Assembly (NCBI GenBank): GCA_041392205.1
Contig: JAWKMO010000003.1
Location: forward strand, 1-64,000
Reading direction: 5' to 3'
Length of the DNA stretch: 64,000 nt
DNA from: Halomarinibacterium sp041392205
GTDB taxonomy: Bacteria; Bacteroidota; Bacteroidia; Flavobacteriales; Flavobacteriaceae
In this document: one piece after another, positions 43,268-50,894 of the stretch
Layout: each line of letters starts with the position of its first letter
Position numbering within the stretch: the stretch's first letter is position 1
Translations under genes and position numbers: made by a program
The notes under the pieces: generated by a model
The model's database searches: none
What the model was told of the DNA's origin: nothing
Seen by the model: only the letters and a program-made list of their open reading frames with translations

Positions 43268-44191
43268 TTAAAGTAATTCTAAGCTATAGCCCACTCCATG
43301 AACATTAGTAATTTTAAGAGTGGGATCTATTTGTAGTTTCTTTCGCAGTTTTGAAATATAGGTGTCCAAACTCCTGCCCACAACCACCCCGCGATCTTCC
43401 CATACTCTTTTAGTCAATTCTTCCCGAGAAATAATCTGATTGGGTTTATCCACAAAAATGCAAAGAATGTCACATTCTTTATTGGAAAGGCTTACTTTCA
43501 CGCCCTCTATAACCAATAGATGTTGTGTAGGGTAAAATTGAAATCCGCCAAGCCATTGATAGTTTTCTTCGGTTTCAGGAACAGGTGCTATTCGCTTCCT
43601 TTTAAATACCCACCATCCTACTGGGACCAACATAACCAACAGTAAAAAATACCAAAGGTTTTTTTTATTTGAAAAAATGCTAACGCCTTCATTTTTAGTT
43701 GTATAAATCAAGTTATTATTAGCAACACTAGAGGTATCTGTAACAAATAAAGCCTGTGTTTCGGTAGGGAGAAATCGCACGTTTAAGACGTAGCAATCTT
43801 TTGGAAGTTGTCTGCCATTGCATGGCAAAAGGCTTTTTTCGGGGGTGCCCATCATTTCATAGCTATACGCCACTTCCCCACTATCACAAAGTAATAAACT
43901 AACCCTATAATAGGAAGGCAAATGTGCCTTCAAGAAGGTGCGTGAGACTAGAGTTTGAATACTATCGGGCAGTATGGTAAAGGGTTTCTCAAAAGAAAGT
44001 TCGTATAAAAAGGGAGTGCGTTCTACTACAGGAAGTACCAACGAGCTGCTATCTTGGCTGGCCAGCAACAATTCATTTCCCACCACCCGTAACGCTACTT
44101 TGGCTCTTTCTGAAAAAACCTCCTCTTGCGTCCATGCTACCGCCGATAAACAAAAAATACTTACTAATAAAAAATACTTTCTTTTAATCAT
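43268..44191 (-). CDS. Membrane-spanning winged-helix regulator (ToxR-like, inverted order)
   Basis: A 307-aa protein from the ATG at 44191 (MIKRKYFLLVSIFCLSAVAWTQ, a signal/anchor); an alternative ATG lies six codons upstream. A periplasmic domain of about 165 residues (Cys pair in LLPCNGRQLPKDCYVLNVRF) is followed by a membrane helix (LWYFLLLVMLVPVGWWVFKRK) and a C-terminal OmpR/PhoB-type winged helix (GGFQFYPTQHLLVIEGVKVSLSNKECDIL ... EELTKRVWEDRGVVVGRSLDTYISKLRKKL ... NVHGVGYSLEL). It thus senses outside and binds DNA inside, as ToxR does, but with the domains in reverse order. It is divergent from the S41/lipoprotein operon and probably regulates it. Confidence 0.88.
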   Translation of the reverse strand: MIKRKYFLLVSIFCLSAVAWTQEEVFSERAKVALRVVGNELLLASQDSSSLVLPVVERTPFLYELSFEKPFTILPDSIQTLVSRTFLKAHLPSYYRVSLLLCDSGEVAYSYEMMGTPEKSLLPCNGRQLPKDCYVLNVRFLPTETQALFVTDTSSVANNNLIYTTKNEGVSIFSNKKNLWYFLLLVMLVPVGWWVFKRKRIAPVPETEENYQWLGGFQFYPTQHLLVIEGVKVSLSNKECDILCIFVDKPNQIISREELTKRVWEDRGVVVGRSLDTYISKLRKKLQIDPTLKITNVHGVGYSLELL

Positions 44192-44295
44192 ATTGCAAAT
44201 TACTGGCATTTTACCGACTTTTCACATGTGTTTGCACTTCTTTTACATTCTTTTGACACTTTTAACGATTGCTTAGTCTAGTTTTGCTTCATTAA

Positions 44296-46038
44296 ATGAG
44301 AAAAATGAAACGAATTCTCTATCCCTCTTTTTTTATCATGCTATGTTTAGGTTTGGTAAGTTGTGTTCATGGTCAAGAAACAAGAGAAATAAGCAAAGAG
44401 AATACTCCTAAAGCATCTATTAGTAAAACGTTAAAAGAGAACGAACATCTACCTGTCTCAGAAAGAATCGACTTATATCTTACCCTTAAAAGGGAAAAGC
44501 CAGATGCCTATAACTTCGAAAACGAAGATGAGCTTACCATGTATGGTTATGGTTTATTATGGAATAACCAACCCGAAGAGGCTACCGCTATTTTTAAACT
44601 CATTGTAAGTCAGTTCCCTAATTCTTCCAACCCCTATGACAGTCTCGGAGAAGGGTATTTAGCCCTAGGAAATACCGATCTTGCTTTAGAAAATTATCAA
44701 AAATCCTTAGCGCTAAATCCCAATAATTTTAATGCGGAAGACCAAATAGAACATATTAAATTCCCAAACAAGAAAATTCTTACTCCTGCCGAAAAGTTTT
44801 CCAAAGTTTATACCATACAAGAATACAAAGACGATTTGGACGAATTAGGAAATAAACTCCTAACAATACACCCCAATGCGTTAAAGTTTATTACCAAAGA
44901 CGCCTTTTGGGAAGCTATTGAAAAGCAAAAGCAAAGCCTTACTCCCCAAACTACCTATGCCGACTTTTATTGGATGTGCAACCAAATTATCGCCAATGTT
45001 AATTGCTCACACACCTCTACCGGTGGATTCTTTGAAGAATGGCAAATGATGCCTCAAGACAAGGTCTTTCCTTTGCACATAAATTGGATAAACAACAAAC
45101 TCTATGTTATCGACAACACAGGTAATAATAGCAAGGTAAGTCTAGGTGACGAGATTATTACAATTAACGGAAGGGACGTATTTCCGCTAGTTCAAGAAAT
45201 ATTTAACTACATACCCTCCCAAGGGCATATTGAAACCTATAAAAAATATACCTTTAATACTTGGGCAACAGCCATGATCCCCTACCATTTAAAATTTCCC
45301 AATGAGTACACCATTACTCTAAAAGGGACTGCCAGCCCCATCACCCTAAACCCAGTACCAAAAGCACAACTCACCTTTAATGAGCCCTTTACACGTCCAT
45401 GTCCAGAAATGCTATGCCTAGAATATCCTTCTGAAAAAACAGCCATAATTACTATTTCTTCCTTTAATTATTACCCTTGGAACAACCTCGAAGTATTTAC
45501 AAACTTTATTGATACTAGTTTTAAGGATATAGAAGCCAAAGGGGTTTCAAACCTCATTATCGATGTGCGTTATAATGGCGGTGGTTCTGCAGAGTCTAGT
45601 ATTCATCTATTAAAATACCTAATCAACAAACCCTTTGTGTACTTTATAGACCCAGAAAATCCGAATGCTGCACAAACGTACAAGCCTATAGCAAGTGGAT
45701 TTAAAGGGCAACTCTATTTTCTTATAGATGGTCAAGGAAACTCTACTACTGGCCATTTTATGGCAATGGTAAAAGAACATAAACTAGGTACTATTATTGG
45801 AGAAGAATTGGGTTCCAACCAGCTTTGTACGGGAGGTCAAACCGTATGTAGGCTTTCCCGCACTAAAATTCAGTACTATGTCGCTAATACCACATCCCAA
45901 GTAAAAGTTACTACAGGAGATGATTCCCGAGGTATTTTTCCAGACTATGAAGTTAGCCAACCCATAGAAGCCATTTTAAACAACACCGACACCGTAAAAG
46001 AATTCGCTTTAAATATAATCCAGAAAAATCTAAAATAA
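44296..46038 (+). CDS. Lipoprotein: TPR domain plus S41 (tail-specific) peptidase
   Basis: A 580-aa lipoprotein (MRKMKRILYPSFFIMLCLGLVSC, Cys at 23). Residues 75-145 contain TPR units (FPNSSNPYDSLGEGYLALGNTDLALENYQKSLALNPNN). The C-terminal half (about 165-560) is an S41 peptidase: NLIIDVRYNGGGSAESS, FLIDGQGNSTTGHFMAMVKEHKLGTIIGEELG, with the Ser of NSTTGHF at the nucleophile position, and GSNQLCTGG. It is expected in the periplasm or at the surface, cutting peptides from their C-terminus. TAGTTTTG (44279-44286) is a possible -7 box. First gene of a three-gene operon facing the winged-helix regulator. Confidence 0.88.
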   Translation: MRKMKRILYPSFFIMLCLGLVSCVHGQETREISKENTPKASISKTLKENEHLPVSERIDLYLTLKREKPDAYNFENEDELTMYGYGLLWNNQPEEATAIFKLIVSQFPNSSNPYDSLGEGYLALGNTDLALENYQKSLALNPNNFNAEDQIEHIKFPNKKILTPAEKFSKVYTIQEYKDDLDELGNKLLTIHPNALKFITKDAFWEAIEKQKQSLTPQTTYADFYWMCNQIIANVNCSHTSTGGFFEEWQMMPQDKVFPLHINWINNKLYVIDNTGNNSKVSLGDEIITINGRDVFPLVQEIFNYIPSQGHIETYKKYTFNTWATAMIPYHLKFPNEYTITLKGTASPITLNPVPKAQLTFNEPFTRPCPEMLCLEYPSEKTAIITISSFNYYPWNNLEVFTNFIDTSFKDIEAKGVSNLIIDVRYNGGGSAESSIHLLKYLINKPFVYFIDPENPNAAQTYKPIASGFKGQLYFLIDGQGNSTTGHFMAMVKEHKLGTIIGEELGSNQLCTGGQTVCRLSRTKIQYYVANTTSQVKVTTGDDSRGIFPDYEVSQPIEAILNNTDTVKEFALNIIQKNLK

Positions 46039-46039
46039 T

Positions 46040-46609
46040 ATGTACTATCTTTTTATAACTTCCATTTTTATTCTAAGTATAAGCTGCCAAACGGATAAAA
46101 AAAACTTTAGTGAAGTTGTGGCAATTGCAGAAAATCCTATTCCTGCAACACCTAACCTAAATGCGTTTCTATTAGATTCAACCGCAAATCCGCAACCCTA
46201 TACACTAACACTCTCCATGGAAACCCTAGATATGGATAGCTATCAATTAGTAATAGCTATAGCACTGCACAACGATTCCTATTTTGTGTCGCCCAATGCC
46301 AAGCGAGATTTTTCAGGAAAATTCACCCTCTTACTAGATAATGAAACCCATTTGCAACGCACTGCCTTATTAGAAGAAATTCCCCTTTCGGTAGAAGAAT
46401 ACGACCCACATCCCTTTGTAAGAGGCACTGTTAATTGGGTAAGGCAAAATACGGTTTATAAACAACGGATGGTGCGAAATACTGAAACCGACTTCCAGGT
46501 AAGCGGCAGACTAAGGTTTACCATAGAACCTCGCTGTTCGTTGGAACAAATCCCTATCGTCATTACCTATAAGAATGGAAAAATAAAAGCCGAATTATCC
46601 GGATGTTAA
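46040..46609 (+). CDS. Lipoprotein of unknown function
   Basis: A 189-aa lipoprotein (MYYLFITSIFILSISC, Cys at 16). The rest is mainly beta strands without a recognised domain: LTLSMETLDMDSYQLVIAIALHNDSYFVSP, KFTLLLDNETHLQRTALLEEI and GRLRFTIEPRCSLEQIPIVITY, which together resemble a single beta-sandwich. It starts 1 nt after the TAA of the S41 peptidase gene and is 25 nt before the serine hydrolase gene, so all three are one operon. Confidence 0.8.
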   Translation: MYYLFITSIFILSISCQTDKKNFSEVVAIAENPIPATPNLNAFLLDSTANPQPYTLTLSMETLDMDSYQLVIAIALHNDSYFVSPNAKRDFSGKFTLLLDNETHLQRTALLEEIPLSVEEYDPHPFVRGTVNWVRQNTVYKQRMVRNTETDFQVSGRLRFTIEPRCSLEQIPIVITYKNGKIKAELSGC

Positions 46610-46634
46610 CCTTTTACAGACAGCATACAAAACT

Positions 46635-48212
46635 ATGACATTATTTCCTTTTAAAACCGCCGTATTCCCAACACTAACCCTAGCTATAACCCTATCCTTT
46701 ATGGCTATGGTAAGCTCTTGTGGGCAATCACAATCCAAAGAGTTAGCACAAAAAGAACCCCAAAGTACAGATACCCCTCCTACCCTTTCTGCTCAAATAG
46801 ACTCTTTAATGAAAACTTATGCTGCCTACGGAAGGTTTAATGGCAGTGTGTTGGTTAGTTTACACGGAAAAGTAGTATATAAAAAGGGCTTTGGTTATGC
46901 CAATAACGAAACACACATCCCGAATAAATCCGATACCAAATTTCGTATTGCTTCTATTACCAAACAGTTTACTGCGATGGCAATTATGCAATTGGTTCAT
47001 GAAAAGAAACTAAGCCTCACCACACCCATTACCACCTACCTAACCGACTACCCAAGGAAAACAGGAGATAGTATTACCATCCATCACCTGCTTACGCATA
47101 CTTCGGGCATACCTAATTTTACTTCCTTTCCCAATTATAAATCCGTAATGCGTCAAGAAAATACGCCTTCCAGTTTAGTAACCCTTTTTGCCAATGAGCC
47201 TTTGGAGTTTTCGCCAGGCACACCTAGGTTTCATTACAGCAATTCAAATTATATTGTACTAGGCGCTATTATTGAGAAGGTTACAGGGAAAACCTACGAA
47301 CAAGTAATTCAGGAAAAGATTTTTACCCCCCTTGGAATGACAAACTCGGGGTACGAGCATGAAGAGAATAAAGATGCAAATACGGCCTTAGGCTATGATA
47401 AACAACTCAATCAGTTTCTACCTGCCCATTATATTCACATGAGCACCCCTTTTGCGGCTGGCGGTCTTTACAGCACTGCAGAAGATCTATTCTTATGGGA
47501 TCAAGCCCTCTATACCGAAAAACTGCTCCCCAAATCTCAATTAGACCAAATGTTTTATCCTTATACTCCCTACTATGGCTATGGTTGGGATATCGATAAG
47601 ATGGCTATCGGAAATACTTCTGAAGAAATAAAATACTTAGGCCATAGTGGTGGAATTAATGGCTTCCATACCCTTATTACACGTTTTCCAGAGACTAAGA
47701 ATATGGTAGTTCTTTTAAATAACACTTCAGGAGCGCCGCTTCTAGAAATAACACAAGCCATTACGGGTATTTTGCACAACAAGCCCTTTAGCTATATAAA
47801 ACAATCCATCACTACTACGCTTGAACAGCAGATAAAAAAAGAGGGATTTGAAACTGCGATGGTTTGGTACCAAAAGACGAAAGATTCTTCAGATTATTAT
47901 CACGATGAAAACGAGCTCAACCTCTTGGCTTATACGTTTATGGAAACAAAGGAATACGGAAAAGCAGCCGCAATTTGCCGTATTAACATCCAAGCTTTTC
48001 CAGAGGCGTTTAATCCTTACGATAGCTACGCTGAAGCCTTACTGGCTATGAATAATAAACATGATGCTATTGAAAACTATATCCAGTCGGTACGATTGAA
48101 CACTGGAAACAAAAATGCCCTACGGATTTTGAAAGAATTAGGCGTAGACACCGACACCCTTTTAAAAACGCTATGCATTCCTGAAAATAATCCAATAGGG
48201 ATTAAACTCTAG
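46635..48212 (+). CDS. Lipoprotein: beta-lactamase-fold serine hydrolase with TPR tail
   Basis: A 525-aa lipoprotein (Cys at 29, MAMVSSC). The hydrolase domain (about 52-390) has S107-I-T-K110 in RIASITKQF, Y201-S-N203 in FHYSNSN and LGHSGGINGF, the class C beta-lactamase/penicillin-binding site; such proteins are often D-Ala-D-Ala peptidases or esterases. The C-terminal 120 residues are TPR-like (PEAFNPYDSYAEALLAMNNKHDAIENYIQSVRLNTGN), matching the TPR style of the S41 peptidase two genes upstream. It is the last gene of the operon. Confidence 0.9.
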   Translation: MTLFPFKTAVFPTLTLAITLSFMAMVSSCGQSQSKELAQKEPQSTDTPPTLSAQIDSLMKTYAAYGRFNGSVLVSLHGKVVYKKGFGYANNETHIPNKSDTKFRIASITKQFTAMAIMQLVHEKKLSLTTPITTYLTDYPRKTGDSITIHHLLTHTSGIPNFTSFPNYKSVMRQENTPSSLVTLFANEPLEFSPGTPRFHYSNSNYIVLGAIIEKVTGKTYEQVIQEKIFTPLGMTNSGYEHEENKDANTALGYDKQLNQFLPAHYIHMSTPFAAGGLYSTAEDLFLWDQALYTEKLLPKSQLDQMFYPYTPYYGYGWDIDKMAIGNTSEEIKYLGHSGGINGFHTLITRFPETKNMVVLLNNTSGAPLLEITQAITGILHNKPFSYIKQSITTTLEQQIKKEGFETAMVWYQKTKDSSDYYHDENELNLLAYTFMETKEYGKAAAICRINIQAFPEAFNPYDSYAEALLAMNNKHDAIENYIQSVRLNTGNKNALRILKELGVDTDTLLKTLCIPENNPIGIKL

Positions 48213-48393
48213 GTTTTTGAGCATTTCTTAAATTTCTCAAATTTTTATTTTATTTAGCTTTCAACTCAAATACATCAATTATTACCATTTCCCATTATCC
48301 AATTTCCCTCTAAAATTGTAAATCTTTAATCTTACATCATAAAATACATTTATAATAAAGCCTAAAACAAAACCCAAAGCGTACTTTTGTTCT

Positions 48394-49611
48394 ATGCTTA
48401 AAAACCAATGGTCTTCCCAAATCGAATTTATTGCCATGATGGCATCACTTATGGCGGTTGTAGCCCTCGCCATTGATGCACTCCTACCTGCCTTAGACGT
48501 CATTGGGATTACCATAGGTACCCGAGAAGTGGCCGATAATCAACTGATAATTACCATGATCTTTCTAGGCCTAGGTCTAGGTCCTTTGGTGTTTGGTCCT
48601 GTGTCCGATGCCAAAGGGCGCAAGCCCATAGTGTATATGGGATTTGGGATCTTTCTTTTGGGAAGTATTATCTGTGTTTTTGCACATAGTCTCCCTATCA
48701 TGATTATTGGGCGCATTATGCAAGGCATTGGGCTTTCGGCTCCACGCACTATTAGTATTGCTATTATTAGGGATATGTACTCTGGCGATTATATGGCGCG
48801 TATTATGTCTTTTGTTACTGTAGTGTTTTTGTTGGTGCCCATTGTAGCCCCTGCGGTTGGAAAACTGGTGTTGGAATATTATAACTGGAAAGGCATTTTT
48901 TATGTGCAACTTTTTTTTAGTGCGCTAGTGTGCTTCTGGTTTTGGAAACGACAACCCGAAACCCTTTCGGTTGATGATCGAATTCCTTTTACTAGAAATC
49001 GATTGCTTCATGCCTGCAAAGAGGTACTAAGAGAAAAATCTACTATAGGATTTACTTTCATACAAGGATTGGTCATGGGAGCCTTTTTGGTGTATTTAAG
49101 TGGTTCACAACAAATTTTTGAGCTTCAATATGGCTTAAAAGAAGAGTTTCCCTATATTTTTGCAGGGCTATCTATTGCCATTGCTATTGCGATTTTTACC
49201 AATGGAAATCTAGTCGTGCGGTTTGGCATGCTCAATATGGTAACGCTCTCTATCTATGGGTTTTTAGCAGTATCTACCTTTTTTGTAATCTTGTATTATA
49301 ACCAACCTAACCCTAGTATTACCATACTCATGATCTTTTTTGGAATCTTGTTTTTTTTTATGGGGTTCCTTTTCGGAAATTTGCGTGCCCTTGCAATGGA
49401 GCCTATGGGACATATTGCAGGAATGGCAGCAGCCATTACTGGGTTAATAGCCACACTCATGGGAATTCCTATTAGTACGTTTATAGGAAGGTTTATAGAC
49501 AGCCGCGTGTTACCTGTATTTGTGGGGTTTATGATTTGCGGAATGATTTCAGTTGTGTTGCTACTTTTTAGCCGAAAGGCTCTACAAAAGAAAAAGCCTG
49601 TCTCAAACTAA
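48394..49611 (+). CDS. Bcr/CflA-type multidrug efflux MFS transporter
   Basis: A 405-aa 12-helix exporter. FIAMMASLMAVVALAIDALLPALDVIG at the start, then LGLGLGPLVFGPVSDAKGRKPIVYMG (MFS motif A) and GRIMQGIGLSAPRTISIAIIRDMY are characteristic of the Bcr/CflA family of drug/H+ antiporters. The substrate is unknown. It is a single gene. TACTTTTG at 48382-48389 could be a -7 box but would leave almost no leader, so I do not call a promoter. Confidence 0.9.
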   Translation: MLKNQWSSQIEFIAMMASLMAVVALAIDALLPALDVIGITIGTREVADNQLIITMIFLGLGLGPLVFGPVSDAKGRKPIVYMGFGIFLLGSIICVFAHSLPIMIIGRIMQGIGLSAPRTISIAIIRDMYSGDYMARIMSFVTVVFLLVPIVAPAVGKLVLEYYNWKGIFYVQLFFSALVCFWFWKRQPETLSVDDRIPFTRNRLLHACKEVLREKSTIGFTFIQGLVMGAFLVYLSGSQQIFELQYGLKEEFPYIFAGLSIAIAIAIFTNGNLVVRFGMLNMVTLSIYGFLAVSTFFVILYYNQPNPSITILMIFFGILFFFMGFLFGNLRALAMEPMGHIAGMAAAITGLIATLMGIPISTFIGRFIDSRVLPVFVGFMICGMISVVLLLFSRKALQKKKPVSN

Positions 49612-49654
49612 CAAGTATTTCTATGCAGCGGTTCAGAAAATACCTTTAAAAAGA

Positions 49655-49870
49655 CTACTCGTCTTCCGAAGTAGAAGGGCGAAGCACCAACTCCCCTAGC
49701 TCATTTAATACCAACCTATCTTTTTTGCTGGTATGACTAAAATTCAACGACCTCCGGTAAGCACTTTGGAAGTCGGCATGTTTCTTTTTAGAAGATGTCT
49801 GTGTCATAATTACGGCTTTAAATGTTGCACAATTCCCATCGAATAGTTTAAATTTAAAATCTTTTTTCAT
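49655..49870 (-). CDS. Small hypothetical protein (71 aa)
   Basis: An ORF of 71 codons on the strand opposite its neighbours, filling most of a 296-bp gap. Basic first half (MKKDFKFKLFDGNCATFKA, SSKKKHADFQSAYRRSLNF) and acidic end (PSTSEDE), with no signal or membrane helix. I do not recognise it. A second possible start is the ATG in front of TQTSSKKK. It could be a real small gene or a spurious ORF. Confidence 0.4.
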   Translation of the reverse strand: MKKDFKFKLFDGNCATFKAVIMTQTSSKKKHADFQSAYRRSLNFSHTSKKDRLVLNELGELVLRPSTSEDE

Positions 49871-49907
49871 ACCTACATATTAACAACACTAATTTTAACA
49901 GTCTTTT

Positions 49908-50894
49908 ATGGTTGCTATTCGTTTCTTTTCCGTTGTATTGATCTTGTTTTTACTAGTGTCTTGTAAAGAAAAAACTAAGCAAGAGTCCCCTGTTTCGGAA
50001 ACCCAAATAACACCCACAGTGTCGTTGGAGTGGGACATCGCAGCCCAACTGGGGGAAGGGGCTTTTTGGAACTACAAAACCCAAGAACTGTATTGGATCG
50101 ATATTTTAGGAAAGAAATTATACCGCTATCATCCTGCGACCCAAACCCATTCGGCTTTTGATATGCCCTCTCGCATAGGCACCGTAGCACCACAAACTGA
50201 TAGTACCGCCGTCGTGGCCTTGGAAGATGGGATCTATATTCAGAATATGAAAAGCGGGCGTCTAACGCAACTCTCAAATGTGGAGGCAGACAAGCCGGAA
50301 AACCGATTTAATGATGGCAAATGCGATCCTAATGGAAACCTTTGGGTAGGCTCTATGCACCTTGCCGAAAAAGAACCTCTTGCCAAATTGTATAAAGTGG
50401 AACCTAACGGAATTGCCACAGCCATGCTAGATAGTATTACCATTTCTAACGGAATCGTTTGGACAAAGGATGCCAAAACCATGTACTATATCGATACCCC
50501 TACAGCTACCATTAGAGCCTTCGATTTTGATACTGAATCATCTACAATTTCCAATGGGCGGGTTGCTGTTGAAGTTCCAACTTCCTTAGGCTATCCCGAC
50601 GGGATGGCAATAGATGAAGAAGACAAACTTTGGGTAGGTATGTGGAATGGAAATGCCGTAATACGCTTTGACCCGCTCACAGGAGAAGTCCTCACCAAAA
50701 TTGATGTCCCTGCCCATAATGTGACCAGCTGTGCCTTTGGGGGGCAAAACCTAGACATTCTATATATTACCACTGCGACGGTAGATATGAACGAAGAGGA
50801 AAAAAAACAATTCCCGCTTGCAGGTTCCGTATTTAAAGTAATCCCAGGAGTAAAAGGAATCCCCTCACCTTTCTTCGGAACCCTTCAGGAATGA
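49908..50894 (+). CDS. SMP-30/gluconolactonase-type lipoprotein
   Basis: A 328-aa lipoprotein (MVAIRFFSVVLILFLLVSC, Cys at 19) whose body is an SMP-30/LRE six-bladed propeller: EGAFWNYKTQELYWIDILGKKLY, NRFNDGKCDPNGNLWVGSM, ITISNGIVWTKDAKTMYYIDT and YPDGMAIDEEDKLWVGMWNGNAVIRFDP, the motifs of the calcium-dependent lactonase. It would hydrolyse gluconolactone (or a related lactone) to gluconate in the periplasm. Its stop overlaps the start of the kinase-dehydrogenase gene (ATGA at 50891-50894), tying it to gluconate use. Confidence 0.88.
   Translation: MVAIRFFSVVLILFLLVSCKEKTKQESPVSETQITPTVSLEWDIAAQLGEGAFWNYKTQELYWIDILGKKLYRYHPATQTHSAFDMPSRIGTVAPQTDSTAVVALEDGIYIQNMKSGRLTQLSNVEADKPENRFNDGKCDPNGNLWVGSMHLAEKEPLAKLYKVEPNGIATAMLDSITISNGIVWTKDAKTMYYIDTPTATIRAFDFDTESSTISNGRVAVEVPTSLGYPDGMAIDEEDKLWVGMWNGNAVIRFDPLTGEVLTKIDVPAHNVTSCAFGGQNLDILYITTATVDMNEEEKKQFPLAGSVFKVIPGVKGIPSPFFGTLQE

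Noticed and set aside
48382..48389. TACTTTTG as promoter of the MFS exporter
   Set aside because: The TAnnTTTG pattern is frequent by chance in AT-rich DNA, there is no -33 match, and it would leave almost no 5' leader.
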